From positions 3,394,001 through 3,458,000 of the forward strand of contig NC_089829.1 in NCBI RefSeq assembly GCF_035046505.1: a stretch of DNA of 64,000 nt, given 5' to 3'. Each line of letters opens with the position of its first letter. Position 1 is the first letter of the stretch. A program made the translations under genes and the position numbers. This DNA is from Tiliqua scincoides (Eukaryota > Chordata > Lepidosauria > Squamata > Scincidae). Under the pieces are notes generated by a model. That model was not told the DNA's origin. It did not search any database and saw only the letters and a program-made list of their open reading frames with translations. Positions 33,101-48,100 of this stretch are shown here, piece by piece.

Positions 33101-36100
33101 GCTGCAACAGCCTGCGGCAGTGTGACTAATGGAATAGTCACCAGTAGGAATCCACAGAGGCTGATACTGAGAGAGAACTGTTTTGAATAACTTCTAAGAT
33201 GGGGCAGGAGCCCCTTCTTGAACTGTGCCAGGAAACTATAATCTCTGCTCCTTGAGGATTCTTCCTTTCCTGCTGTCCAGTGTTCCATCACCTGCGTGCA
33301 AAGCACTTCATGCAGAATGGGAAGGCTGTTCCCTGCCTCAAAGGGGATTGCAATCTGAAGACACAAGGGAGATGGAGCAAGTGGAGGCAAGAAAAAAAAA
33401 ACAGGCTGAAGATGTGATGCTTCGGTATCTCACCTCTCCCTGTTGTAGCCAGAAGTCTTCCTGTCTTCTCTGGTTGGCACACTCTCATTAGGGCTTCCAA
33501 GGAGACCTTAATGGTGGGGCAATCTATGGGAACAGGCAGTCCTTCAAGGTGATCTCCCCTGTACCCAGCTCCTTTAGGGAAACCAACTGGCAAGCACTGT
33601 TGATGTCCAAAGTCCTTTATTTTTCTGGCTCTTGCTCAGTAAGGCCTATATTCATATGCTTTCCCCCTCTTCTCTTCTCTACTTTATTTTCCAGCATGAA
33701 ATAAATAAAATCACTTCTTCGTGGCTTAGGCAGAGATGGAGATAGACGTGCCAACGGTCCCCTCCAGACCCAACCCATAGCCTTTTGCAGCAGTCATATG
33801 GAGAGCTATGCTTGATCAGTGTTCTTTTCTTCCATCTCCTCCTAGGCTTGCCTCCTGCAGTTAATAAAATGTTCTGTGCCTTCCAAGCTTTCTTCAGCCT
33901 CAATGGCTTTCCTTTGCAACCTCTGACCTCCAGAAGAAAGTGCATTGTGCATAAGGAGCATGATATGATGAGAGGCCTCATGGGAGGGTACAGTTGAAGA
34001 ACGACAGACAGGACTGGTGCTGTAGTGAGGAGGCTCACAAGTCATGACAGGATTAGAGCAGAACTGCCTTAATTTCCTTCTACACCTCCAGTTCTGGAAC
34101 TGATGGGCTTTCATGTCTGCTCCAAGTTTCAATCCCTTAAAAGTTTTTCTAGATGTGATGGTGATCTAGCTAGACTGGAAGGCACAGGCCCATGTTTTTG
34201 GAACATAGGTCACTGCACAACAGGTAGGTAACCTCACAGAAAGGAGGGGTGATGGGCATATCTCTCCCTTATCTGTGCTTTCTCCATGAAACCCCCTCTC
34301 CCAGTTGCCATATGTCAAAAACAGCTAGGAAATGGGGAGAGATAAGAGAATGGAAAGGAGCTTCTGAAGCAGCCTCCCTTGCTTTTTCTTCCAGTCTCAG
34401 GCCCTAGGAAGAGAAACAGTGGCCAACTGAGGCTACTGCCTCAGCCAAAAGTCTGACAGGGCCTCCACCTGCCTGTCTGTGCTGCTTCTCCTCCCCCTCT
34501 CACCAAATCTGAAAAGGAAGTGGGGGGAAGGGCTGAAGAGGACAGTGGGAGGCTAGAGCATGGGAAACACATCTGTGCTCTCTTCACTTCTAGTGAGACC
34601 TGTTTTTATACAGGTATTTCTATACCGCCTTTCTTGGTCCTCAGATTTCTCCTTAGACTTTATTCAAGGCGGTTTACATAGGCAGGCAAATTTAAATCCC
34701 CGTAGGGATTTTTACAATTTGAAAGAAGGTTTCTATCTTTCAAGAAACCACAACATTCAGATGTTTCTTTCTTGATCTGGTCGCACATTCTGACCTCCAT
34801 CCTCCCACGCTCAGAGCAGATGGAATAGCTTGGCTCAGCTTGTCAGCTGCTTCAAAGTCGCACGGTGCCAGTGGCCTCGAACTGGCGACCTTCAGATGTT
34901 ATCTTCAGGCAAATGGAGGCTCAACCCTTTCACCCAACAGGTTCTCTGACTCAAGTGAGTTAACACCTATGTCTGTGTTGATTGCTTGATGCAAGACCGG
35001 CCTGAAGCTTCCAATGAAAGGAGTTTTTTAAATCAAGTTTCTATTAAGTTTCTCTGAATTTCCCCTGCCCCCAGTTTAGGCTATGATCCTACACATAGGA
35101 GTTTGACAGGCTTTTAATTTCTAAGTAAAGAGAGATAGGGTGAGGCTATTAACCTAGTAGCTTTCTGGGGTCTGTAGAATTGGTTGCTTGCCAAGCACAA
35201 CCCCATAGAGACTTCCCCACACTCCCAGTGAGTAATTCAGCTTCCAAATGGCTCTGATTTGGAGCCAAACTGGGGCAAAGGTGGCAGGACCCAACTTACA
35301 ACCCACCACATGTGGGCTTGTGACCCACCCATGGGAAATCCTGCCTTGGAGCAAGGCATTTGGGGGGGGGGAGAAACCAAAAGAGTAACTGCTATTTTGA
35401 CATAGCTTCAATACCCCTCTATAAGTTTCACTTCCAAACAAAATCACCCTCCTCTAAAGAGCCAATATAGTACTATTTTTGAAGCTATACATAGAATATA
35501 GTTGAGAAATTGGGCTGTGTGGGTTCAGATAGCCCTAGACATTTCTGACAATGCATTTCGCTTTAGTAAGGGAAGGTCACACAAACTCCATGCTAACGGC
35601 TGTTTTATAGGCAAGCTTGGAGTAGGCTGTGTTTCAAGTTTCTTGGTGGCATAATTTATAGCCCACTGTTAATTTCAGACCTAATGATCTGGCCATCATG
35701 AGTTCGCAAGTTGAGAGGAGCTCATTTCTCAGAGTTCAGGTCTCTCGTGGGCAGTGTGGTGTAATCTCTAATAAAAAGATAGACCTAAGTGTAATTGAAG
35801 ACTCTCTTGGAGCCCCTTAAACTCAACCAGAGTTTATAGCTGTGGGCTGTGTGAAAAGTCACCCCATTTCTCTTGTGCAAGCTGGGTGTGTGCGTGTGTA
35901 AAGTTATAGATATGTCTTGCTTGCAGATCTGTAAAATAAAAATACAACCCATAATAAACTCAGCTCCCTATGGTCACAAATAAAGAGAGATTAAGTAGGA
36001 AAGGAGAACCGGGTCTAAAAGATTCCACTATCACAGCTAGAATAACTGTGTTCTTGGTAGCCATGGTACAATCTTTCCCATTCACTCCACAGCTTGCCTA

Positions 36101-39100
36101 GCACTTACAACAGTCTTGGCTGTGTAGACTGATATATATGAGCGTAGAGGACACCTATTGGACAATGCCTGTGCCATCACTGGCAATGAGTTACACCAGT
36201 GTTTGATAGACACAACCTCTCTCCCCTTTTCGGCACCATTTTTGTAAGTTGTGTATATAGATAATAAAAATGAAAAGCAGAGCATGTTGGGGCTGTGGCA
36301 CTGAAGTGTAGGAGCATCTGTGTGCCTTTAAATAAAAAAAAATGTAAGTGATTAACACCAGGAAGGATGGCCCCCAACACACACCTGCATGCCACTGACT
36401 TTTTTCCTTTGCTGTGCTCTACAGTGGGTTCCTAGTCTCTGGCCACCACATTGAACTGTTTTTTGTCAGCCTTTGTAAAACCAAGTCTCAGAGTGTGTTT
36501 TTGCTAGTGAAGAGGAACCAATAAGATGGTCCAGCTGACATGGGTTTGGTATTACAGTCCACATGTCCCTCTTGGTCCCCTATGGCCTTCTGTGGGCCTT
36601 TTGCCCAGCCCCAAGTGGTGCAAAATTCTTGTTGCATTGTGCAATTGGCACAACATAACTGGTGGCATTTGTGTCAGATTCTGTCTACTCTCTGCTTGAT
36701 AAGGCAGAGACAGATCACAGAATGGAACTGTAAAGAGTTTCCCCTTACAATTCCAAGCAGTTTTCTCGATCTGCATAAGGCCTGTTCTTATGTGTGGACA
36801 AACTTGAAGGCCTTTCTTTGATCATAATGCTGGAGATGAATGTGCCTGTGCAGTGTGTATAAGACTGTATGCTTTGTTGAGCTTTGGATCAAACCAAAGA
36901 CCCATATAGGCTGGCAGCCTGACCCTCAAAATAGCAAAGCAGAAAGCTTACAATAAGGCCTGGAGACAATAGGTATCTCTTACTGTTGCCCCCTAGCACC
37001 TGGAAATCAGTGGTAATTGCCTCTGAAGATGGGGGTTCAATAGTGTGACTATAACTCAGGGATAGTCCTTCACTTGCAAGCAGAAGGTCCCCTGTTCAAT
37101 CTTTGAGAACATCTCCACATAGAGCTGGGAATGACCCACATCCAAAACCCTGGAGGGCCAGGGCCAATGACCTAGAACAGTGTTTCTCAAAGTATGATTC
37201 CAGGAGCCCTGGGGCTCCGACCCCCCCTCAGGGCCTCCATAAGCACACCATGTAAGTGGTCACCATCTGCTCAGCACTGTGCTACCCACCAGCGTACTGG
37301 GGCTCCACAAAACTCCATGCATGTACTACTGGGGCTCCCCAAGGAATGAATTTAGGAATGAAAAGCACTTTGGAGACTGAAAAGTTTGAAGACCACTGAT
37401 CTAGATATACTGAGCTAGATGGACCAAGGCTACAACCCTACACACATCTATTTGATCTGCTTTAAACACTTAATTTTTGCTTTCAATATTGCTTGACATG
37501 TTTTTATAGTATAATTTTCTTTTAATGATTTTGATCTGTTTCTTTGATTTCATAAAATGAAAAGTGGTTGGAAATTTTGGTACAAAGTAAAAGCCCTGCT
37601 GGACCATAGCCCAACAATCTTTTTCCCCAGCTGCCTTTGGGAAGCCCACAAACAGGAGGCAAGGACAGTAGTCTTCTGTCATTATCTGCAGTTAGCAAAT
37701 GAAATGCAGAGGTAGAGAGAGAGAGAGAGACCTTTATTGGCATTAACTCATAATCCAACAAATAAGTTAAGTAAAATAAAGTGTAAAATAAAGAAAACAA
37801 TTAAAAAGGGTCTCACACAAATTTTAAGGTTAAAATACAAGCAAACCATACAAATAAACCGTATTACACCAATCTATTTCCATACTTTTCTATGACTGAC
37901 AAAAGGAAATTAGCAGTACCCTGCAACACATCTACTGGGCTGTCATTTAATAAATATACAAGTTTCAGATGCTCTGAGAGCCCATTTTTTTCACTAGGTT
38001 AGGTTCTAGATAAATAGAGCGCCTATCAGTATGAGTTGGGCAAGAGAAAAATATATGAGAATCTTAACCTGCAGCAAAGAGCAAGAGCAGTGCCGATCAA
38101 GAAGAGGGACCTTATGATACCTTCCTGAGGTTACTGCTGAAGGAACATTAAATCTAGCGTGTGTAATTACATGACTTCCTTGGGATTAATCAAAAGAGTT
38201 GGATAAGGAGACATCTGATTGTAGGCTAATGGAATGTGGAAGTTTAAGGGGCAACATGTTTGTGTGGCCTGGCTAAGAAGGATTTGAAATTCGATGTCCG
38301 CAAAGCCTTTTTCTTTCAAATACAGAGGTAGATTTCCCTGAACATGGAGGATCCAATCCTAACCACCATGATTAATATGAACATAAAGAACTACTCTGCT
38401 GGAAGACCAAGCCAAAGGGGACTTATGCTGGACAAAGTCCAGCATCTCCTTTCCCTCCACTTTCCCACCAGCTGCCTCTGGGAAGTCCACAAGGAGAGGA
38501 AGGCACACTTCTTTCCCACCATTACTTCCCTACAGCTGGGAACCCAGAGGTGGCACATAGCCACCATGGCTAGCAGCCATTGATGACCTTCTAGTCCTCT
38601 GTGAATTTGTCCAATCTCCTTTTAGATCCACCTAAGCTAGTACCCATTAGCACATCTTGTGGCAATGAATTCCATAGCCTAATTATGCACTATCTGAAGA
38701 GTAACTTGATAAAAAATTTTATTGTATTGATTTTTTTTAGTAACACGTCATCAGCAATTTGCAGGCAAGAAAAAAGTAAAAAAAAAAAGTAAAACGCACT
38801 TAAATCCCTGCAGTTCCATCATCTTGTTCTGGTATACTGTGGCATCCTATTAGAGAACAGACCACAGGTTCTATTAATCTTGTATTAGATGGTTCTTTAA
38901 GCCTCAGATTTTCTATTTGCTGAACTAGTTGGAAGATTCTGTACTTGTATGCTTTGAGTTTTGGCACTCAGCTGGAAAGGGGAGAGGATATACACAACAG
39001 AGGTTTATAAAATGACATGCAGTGTAGAAGCAGTGGATAAGTCTTCCTCATACCACCAGAATTCAGAGTCATCTAGTAAAAGAGATGGGCAATCAATCAA

Positions 39101-42100
39101 TTTTGTCTGTGGATGACAAAAGAACATTCTTTCTGGAGTTTGCTACAGTGTGCGGGGATGAGCTCTAGCTTTGGGGAAGAAATAGATGAAAGGCTGCAAT
39201 CCCATACATGTTTACCTGGAAGTAAGCCTCACTGAACTCAGTGGGGCTTAAGTCTGAGTTGTCATGTGTAAGATTACATTGCAATTCATGGAGGTGAAAT
39301 GGTCCAGCAATAGGTATACTGAACATGACCTTTACAGTTATAGTGCAATTCTAGGCTTGTCTACTCAGAAGTAAGCCCCACTGAGTTTAATGGACAATTG
39401 CAGAACAGAGCAGTATCTAAAATAATAATCATTACTATCCTAAAATCTTTTTATTAAATCCACTATATCATAAAATCTTTCAAAGAGTCAGGAAAGCTTA
39501 ACAACTTCTTAAAGGCTGCAAGTAAGGGGTCTATAGCTATCTCTTTAGGAGTTCCTCAAAAGTGGAACTCCTTCTTAAAAGGCCCCATCATGTATTTCCT
39601 ATCAAGTGTACTTTGATAAAGGTGGGCCAGAAAACAGGATCACTCTTTTTTCTCTCTCAAAGTTGAGCCTGGAAAGTAAGATAGTTTGAGGTGAATGAGA
39701 AAGAGGGGGTCTTGAGAGCTGATTGCCTTCCCAGTTCTGAGTCATCTTCTTCACCGCTGTGCGGGCAAAAATATTCCAAGTGTATTTGCAACCCTTGCAC
39801 CATCCTCCCCCATAAATGAGTTAGGAGAGCTGCTGTTGCAAACTCTTGCTGGCGGGAAGCCTCACTTTGCCCCAGTTGGTACCAAGCGCTGTCAACATGC
39901 AAAGGTCCTTCGGGCTCTTGGTGGCTGATCGATCCTGCCTGTCATTGCCAGCAGGAGTCTTTGTGGCTGTGAGCGTGCCAGCAAGGATTACAGTCCTATG
40001 TTGCCGAGCAAAGATGATTTCCACGCCTACGTGTCTGGCAGCCAAGAGAGCAGTGCAGGGGTTGGGTTGAATGGCTGGAGGCTGCAGGAAGGAAAGAGGT
40101 GGGGGGCTGCAGTCCAAACTATGCCATGGCCTAAAGGAGTAAAAAGGAAGGTTTCAAGTGACTCACACTTAATATGACAAATGTCATTGCCAGTGCTTTG
40201 TATAGCCCAGTTTGGAGCTGTAAATGGTCGGCTGTGAGTAGAGATCAGCAACTGGTAACCCCTGAGCCACTGTTCCCAATGGAAATCTCTTCTTTCACCC
40301 TTCCTTCCAGCTGACTGCCAAAACAAGGTGCTGACTGCAAGTTCTGGAGAGATCACCAGCCCGAATTATCCCAATCCATACCCTAAACTCTCCAACTGCC
40401 GTTACAGCATCCAAGTCGAAGAAGGCTTCATGGTCATCCTAGAATTTGTGGGAACTTTTGACATAGAAGCCCACCCTGATGTGCTTTGCCCCTACGACAT
40501 CCTTAAGGTCAGCTGGACTTGTTCTCTGGGTCATTCTGCCTAATGGAAGAATGTAACTCTTTGTTGAAAAGTGGTATATAAATGTTCTTAATAATATAGC
40601 AATGACACCAAAAAGCAACTATAGGTATTGCAACCCCCCTCAGCAAGCCAGTTGCGTTGTCCCCTTGAGATGGGTCATCTTCCTTTGAGAGGCGCCATGT
40701 TCCTTTGAGAAGCATACATTTTACATGCAGAAGATTCCAGGATCAATCCTGGACATACCAGTACTTTGAGTAAACATGCCTAGGAGTGCATTGCAGCTAG
40801 CAAGATTTCTCAAAAGGCTTTTGTACACATTGGTGTGAAACTGGACATCACTGTTGAATGAAGCTGTTGCTCAGGCTCTGCCCTAAAGGCCAACGTGTCT
40901 GGGCAATTAAAGGAGCTAACACTTCCCTAGTGCCTAGAATGCACGCTGGAATGGACAAGACCCTTCTTGCTTGCAAGACCTTCATGCAGGATCTTTGTGA
41001 TGGGAGCAGTGCAGGTGTCAGGTGATTGCTTTCCACCCTCTGTCCCTTTGCACGATCAGTATAAAGAGGATGAAAGCAGCACGACTAAGGTAACTGCTGG
41101 GTAAGTACAGAGTGAAAGAAGGACACAACAGGCTAGAAAGGAGAAGGTGGGCAAGAGCAAGCTCAGAGCCAAAGCACGGGGGAGGGGGATGCATGTGGAA
41201 TAGATGCAGCCTGTTATTTATTTGCAAGGGTGCTCTGCACCTTTTTGCAAATATTCCAAAGACACTGGAAGCTTCCAGTGATTGCTCTAAGGAAGCCAGG
41301 ACCCAGGTAATGCAGTGCCCCAGAACATCTCATAACTCAGGGAAACTGAGCACTAAGCCTACCCACAGCGGAGCTTTCAGAGTATTTTGGTTGCATGCTC
41401 CTTTTAAAAGATACTGATTTATTAGAAGGGTTTTCATCTTGTACTTCAGGCAGAAAAAAGAAATCAAAGAAACAATATACAGCCTTGAAGATTTACTACA
41501 GTACTTTTATGTGAGTAAAGTAGTAGCCACAGGAGGGTGGCGTTGTAATATATAGCCCAATGCGAAGTTTATAGTTATTATCCTGAATCCAACAGGGTTT
41601 ATACTTCCTGCAGCTTCACAGCAAATGGACCAATTCAACACTAACCCTGCAATTCTGGAGCAAGGCAGACTTTAAAATGTCTGTTTCTATTCAATTTCCA
41701 CCAGGAAGCAAAAGACGCAGGCAGGGGTGGAGTGAGAAATGAGTGACAAGAGTCTTAATGCCATTGCAGGAGTCAAGCTTGGATTGTAGATAAGAACACT
41801 GTCAGCAGACCCAGCAAGGCTTTCCTTTCATTCGTTCAGGTGAAAACACCCAAGAAGGAATTTGGCCCATTCTGTGGGAAAACCATCCCTCCAAAAATCG
41901 AAACTCGGAGCCACACTGTGGAGATCCAGTTCACCACAGACTTGACTGGCATCCACACAGGGTGGAAGATCAAGTACAACACAACAGGTAAGCAGACTTC
42001 TGATATGGAGTTGGGAATGGTCAGGTTCAGTAGAACCCAGAGTAGCTGCAGCATAGTGCCTGATGGAGCTGTGAATTGGGATTTTTGCAATCTGAATCCC

Positions 42101-45100
42101 ACCTCTACCATGAACGTATTAGATGGCTTCAGGAAGCTGCTCCCTCTTGACCTCAGTCTTCCCCATTAGCAATATGGGGATAATACTATTTACTCACCTC
42201 GCAGGGTTGTGGCAAGTATCCTGTTAAACACTTCAAAGACTTTGAATCCACTATATAAATACTATTATTCAGTAGGTGTAGCCACACTGAATCAGACTCA
42301 AAATGCCAAATTATGTGTTCCATTAAGCAATCGTTAGCACTGACACCAGCATTCCTGCTACACTGTGCACATGTGTAGCTCTCAACCAAGCGGCACACAG
42401 CTCAGAGCTTGGTTGAACAAGAAGCCAGTGATGACATAATTACACCATTGCTGAATGCCAGGAAGATGCTGCTGTGCTGTCATAGATTGCCTCCGTGCCC
42501 TGCTTGTGGTGTCCCAGAGACAACTTTTTGCTCAGTGGGGGAAAGAATGCTGGAATTGCAGAGTTTGTGTTGTGCTCTTAAGAAGGGAAAACAAGCAGGG
42601 CAGCAATAATACAATTATAGGATTAGCAGAACCAGGAATGATAGCCTTCTCCCATGGTGTGGTACTGATACAAAAGTCAGAATCCCCTTTGCCACAAAAC
42701 TAGAGTTTGATTATTCTACTTCCTTGCAGCTGTGCCATGCCCCAACCCTAAAGTGCCACCACATGGCCAGATCCATCCAGTGCAAGCAAAATATGTGATG
42801 AAAGAATCCTACAGTCTTTCCTGCAGAACTGGCTATATCCTCTTGGAAGTAGGTAAAACAGCAGCAGCTTCTGTTTCCCTTTCGCATTTTATGATCACTA
42901 TGTTCATATAACTGACAAGAGTATATTGATGCATTTATTGCTAGGCCAGAACAGCCATCCCACTACCAACCTCCCTCATAAGACATCTGCATCCTCCAGC
43001 ACCCATTTTGGGTGGGTGGGTGGGAGCCAGATTTACAAGAGAATCAAAAGCCTGTTCCTGTATATATTCAGGATTGTGGCAGTATTTGTTAAAGTTTTTA
43101 AAAATATCTCATATTAACCAAATATTGATGATCCTGTGTTAATTACAAAAACACTGGGAAGTCACAGGACTGTCTTCCCAAATAATGTAGGCATGAAAGA
43201 AATAAGTGTTGTCCTATCTTTACTCATTTAATTTGGTTACTCTCTTAAAATGAGATAGCTCTCCAGAACTCCATCAAAGAACATATGGACTGACTGGGAG
43301 TTTTTCAGGATTTCAAGTAGGGGTGTTTCCCCAGTCCTAACTGCAACTACCACGATCAAACTTGGGAAACTCAGCAGGCAAATCATTTGCTCCACTTTTT
43401 CCAAATCACTGCATGATTCCAACTCTTTCTTTCCCATTCTCATAACTCACACCGTAGGAAGGAAAATAGAGAACTCACTTTGGAAAACACTCCCTGCCAA
43501 AGTACAGACGGCTTGTTTCATACTGTGTGATTGCCACATGTCTCTCTTTCTGGAGAGAGCATCCTTAAAATTCACTTTATTCCAAAGAGAAAACCAAAGG
43601 ACATCACATTCTAAGCACACAAATGTGAAAAATATTCATACTGTTTTTGCTTTGTTAGAAAGTTATCCACCTCTAGTGTATGCTGAACCAGATGAGATCA
43701 CTGTCAACACATTGTTTGTGTTTTGCCATTAGCTACAGGAATGGACCAGATAGCAGGAGGGGATTCTACCTATGTCTTGGGGTCACTGAGAATTTACAGT
43801 ACTTTTTTGCCTGCAACAGGCGAAAGGCACATGAGTGAAAGAGGCCCTGGCTGAAGGGCTCAGATTAGCACAGAATATTCCTCAAAACAATGGACAAATG
43901 CAGGAGTTCTACATTTGGAGCTCTCTCTGTCTTTTCCCCAAAAATCGGTTTGGGGGGGGGGGTAACACAGGAGAAAGTGGGGCTATACTCTTTGCCTTTG
44001 CATCATGGCCTTGATTCAAACCCATCCCCCAATTCTAATGGTGCCTTTAAGTTTTCCCCTTCCATTTAAATTTGGGAATCAGCATTGGGGAAAACAATCA
44101 GACCATCTCCCTCACCTCCTGTGCCAAAGCCCTGATCCAAACTATGTCTCCATATCTGGTTTTTGAGGGAAAACACCTCTGGAGCTCCAAATATGGAATT
44201 CTCATAATACACCTAATTTAATGTGGGCAAAACTCTGTGTTGTTGGCAGAGCCTGTTGCCAGGCTTCTCTGCTGTGTAAACAAATAACTTTAGGTGTGTT
44301 GGGATCCAGACGTGGTTCATGGAAGTGTTGCAGCTCCATTTTGTTTCAGGCCTGTGCACTCTGGACAGTAGTCAGGGCTAGGGGTCCTATGAAATAAATC
44401 CCACCAGCTGTGGTCTACCACTCTCCTCTCCTCCACACTTCAGTTCCCCTCTTTTAGAATCCAAGGAGGAGGAAGTAATGGAGGCAGGCATTTGATGCAC
44501 TGCATCATGGACCAGTACGTTTTTGGTTGACACTGTAATTAGTTTTTGCTGACTTATGCCACTGGCTGGACTGCCTAATGGTCAGACCAACTCTTTCCTT
44601 CTTCAGAAAAACCAACTTCAGAAAAACCCATTTTTGCCTTAATTATGGTCATTATTGATACCATCCCCCCCGCCGCACACATACAGACAGACTATACTAT
44701 TTTCCCCCATCAGAGAACAGACCTGTGATTGTTTTCAAGGCAAAAATAAATGAATTTGTGTTTCCCGCTTTCCTTCCCACAGAACAATCTGGTTGTGAAA
44801 TCCTTCACAGCAACGTGTCAAAAGGACGGCTCCTGGAACAAAGCAATAGCTCACTGCATCAGTATGTCAATGCTAGCAAGTTTTTTTCCCCCTTGGGGGA
44901 TAGGGGGTGGGGCAAGGTCTCTGGATTGCCAATAGGCAGATGAATTGGAAGTTTAATTATTTCTCCATATTCTGTTTGACAGAATGAGGTTCTCTCACAA
45001 AAGTGTGGGAGGTTAAGCATATCTGAACTAGACTGGAACAAAAATGGCTTTAATTGGAATATTATTCTTGGTGGTAACACAGATCCATAAGGCACTCTGC

Positions 45101-48100
45101 TCTTATTGATGAGTAATTGAGATGACACCCTTTTCAGAGTTGTCATTTTCAGAATTGTCATGCTTTGGATTTACTTACTCAATTTATATCCCACTTTTCT
45201 CCCCAAAGGGCACCCAAGACTGACTGTGGCACATGGAAGAGCTGACTGTAGATCATGACCATTCAGCATCCTCTTTTAAAAATCTGGATGCTATCGCTTG
45301 GTTTCCCCACCCCTCCTCCATTCTTCTCAAGCCCTCCCTTCTCCCATATGAACCTATTCATGAGTTAAGGTCTGTTGAGGAAGGTCCAAGTCCTTCAGTA
45401 ACACCAGAAGTGCACTTGCTTTAGGATAACAAGCCCATTGTACTGCCACTTTAAAAACAGAGGTAGGGGAAGATGTGATATCAGGATAAGGTCCAGAACC
45501 TGCCCTTAGTACCCATCCACTTGAGAAAAACATCATCTGAGAGCCCATGGTATGGTACCTTGCAGCTTCAGCTGTGGTCTGTTGCCTACACATGCCAACC
45601 TTAGTTCCAACAATGGAAGGCTCAAATAGGGTCAGGTGGGAGGAGGTAGTAGGGATAGATGGCCCTAAAGGACAGAGGAGTAGGGAGACTCTGTCTCCCA
45701 CTCCTTCTTGTCCCCCTGGCCTTCTTGGCTCAATCCCTGACAGCTTCTGCAGGAAGGGTGAGAAGCAAACCTTAGCAAGATGATCCAAGGGTCTGACTCA
45801 GGATGGCAGCTTCCTACATACCTCTCAGTTTTCCCTAGCCTACTGTTGCAAGCTCCTTTTAATTATTTTCCCACTGTTTTTCAGTTGTTGATTGTGGTCC
45901 AGCTGAGGAGATAGCAAATGGCACACTTACATACATCAAAGGGGCCAGAGTTACCACCTACCAAGCCGCAATCGGATATATCTGCGACAGCCCCTTCTAT
46001 GCTCTGAAAGCAGAATATTCTGGTAAAAGGAATGCTCTATGGGATCCATGGTTTCAAGCCCTTGAACTCTTGCTTGGATGCAAGCCCCCCCAGATCCAAG
46101 TGTGAAAATTGCTTCCAAATAAAAGTGCACCAGATTGCACTATTCCTTTGGCAAAAAGCAAAACCCCTAAAATGCAGATAGAGTGGGGTAAAACACAGAT
46201 GTTATTTGTCAGCAGGTTGCACTGAGTTACTAAGATGTCACAGAATGTCCACCATCTTGTACAGATATAATGAACACTCAGATAGCGCTATAACCAATAG
46301 CACATCTGTCTTGTGCCAGACTAGAGTTAAAATCCCCTACTCAGGTGTGATGTGTATTTTCTTTCAGCACAAGTAACCTCACACTGTTTGGGGGAGGACA
46401 AAAAGATATTTATACAAAATGGAGCAAAAAGCAAAATATAAATGGGAACAAATTATAGCTAGTTGGAGGGAAGGTGGGGGAAAGAACTTCCAACATCCTT
46501 GAAGAATGGAAAGCACTATATGTTCAGGAAATGTGACAGAGGTAGGCATGGGGGGGCATTTTATACAAAAGTTGGGGAGAGCAATGGATGTCAGAAAGCA
46601 AGGACTAGAATTCATATTGATTTGTAGTGGTCAGATTTGAGTGCACAAGGTCTCTCCCCTTTATCATCTCATGTGCTGAACTTTTATTTTAAACCAGGCT
46701 ATTATAAATGTGCAGCTGATGGCTACTGGAGAGACTCCAGAGGAAAGAAAGCACCCCCTATCTGCGAGCCAGGTAATGTAGTAAACTGCCACACTAACCG
46801 CTCTAAGTTTTTGCAGGGGTGTAGGCAGCCTGGAGGCAGGGGGAAGGCAGCAGCAGAGGTGCTTTCAGAGGTGAAAGTGGAACAATCTCACTCCACTTCT
46901 GCTTTAACGGAGGCGGGGCACAATTGCTCTGCTTTCACTTTCAAAGCTGCAGGGAGTCCCGCAGGAGGTTGCACCAGGCTCCCGCACCCCCGAGAGGCTG
47001 CAGGAGGCCCAGGTAAGTGAATCCAAGCCCCTGCAGCCCCACTGAGCGGCGCGATCCTGGGGATCACGCAACTGCCTCCCCCCTGCCTCCAGGCTGCCCC
47101 TGCCCCTAAAGGGGAAACAGGCCAGGGCCCACAGGCTGGGGTGTCATGACGCCCCAGTTTGAAAAGCCCTGCCTTACATAATCAAGCTTTAGTTTTTTGA
47201 TCACTAAATACTGAGTTGGAAATGGTGTGAGCGGGATTTTCCCCTCAATGGTGAGTGGGACCTTTCAGCACAAAAGGCAGTAAGAGCACCTCACTGAAAA
47301 GTTGGGCCTGGAACTCTTATCACACATATCCCCGAGCCTTTCCTTCTTGGTACACTCAAGCCTGGTGAAAACTAGTCTGTTCAGGCAAGCTTTCAAAGTG
47401 TTGATACAGTTGTTCCTAAACTGTGAGCCATGGCTCCCTGGGGAGTCGAAGAAACCAGCCAGGAGAGCTGTGGAACCCCCACAAAAAATCTGCTGCCCTA
47501 TACAATTTGTAGCTCTAATGGGGAGCCATGGCCAATGTATACATACAAAACTTATTTTAAAGTCATGTATATAAAGGGCACAACAAATATTTCTTGTTGA
47601 GGCATTCAGAATTGTATTGCTCCAAAATACCTGCAGGGAAGAGCTGCAGAAATTTACCTACTACAAGAGCACTGCCTCTGAAACTTTTATCAGACAGAAC
47701 TAGGAAGCATCAGACTCAGCAGGGGACATACAGGTCCAACGTTGTTATACAAGGATTTGACTCAACACGAATGGCACCTGCAAATGAGAAGGAATGTGCT
47801 GATCCCTAGAGAAGGGAAAAAATGCACCCCTTTAAAATCACAGTTTAAAAAACAGTCATGCAAGTGATTACAGGTATAACCACAGATTTTTCTATCTCTT
47901 TAAATTAAAGGAAAACAGTCCTTTAACAATAGCCTCTTGAATGCAAGAGGGTAGCTGGCTGAAAATTCATCAATCATTGTCTCTGCAGGCTTCACTCCTC
48001 CCTTCTCCCTGAGCAATGAAGGCTAAATGGCAGTGATTATCACTGGGGCTCCTGGTGAAGGGAGGGATTGTTTCCTCCTAGTGAAGCCTAAGCACTGGAG

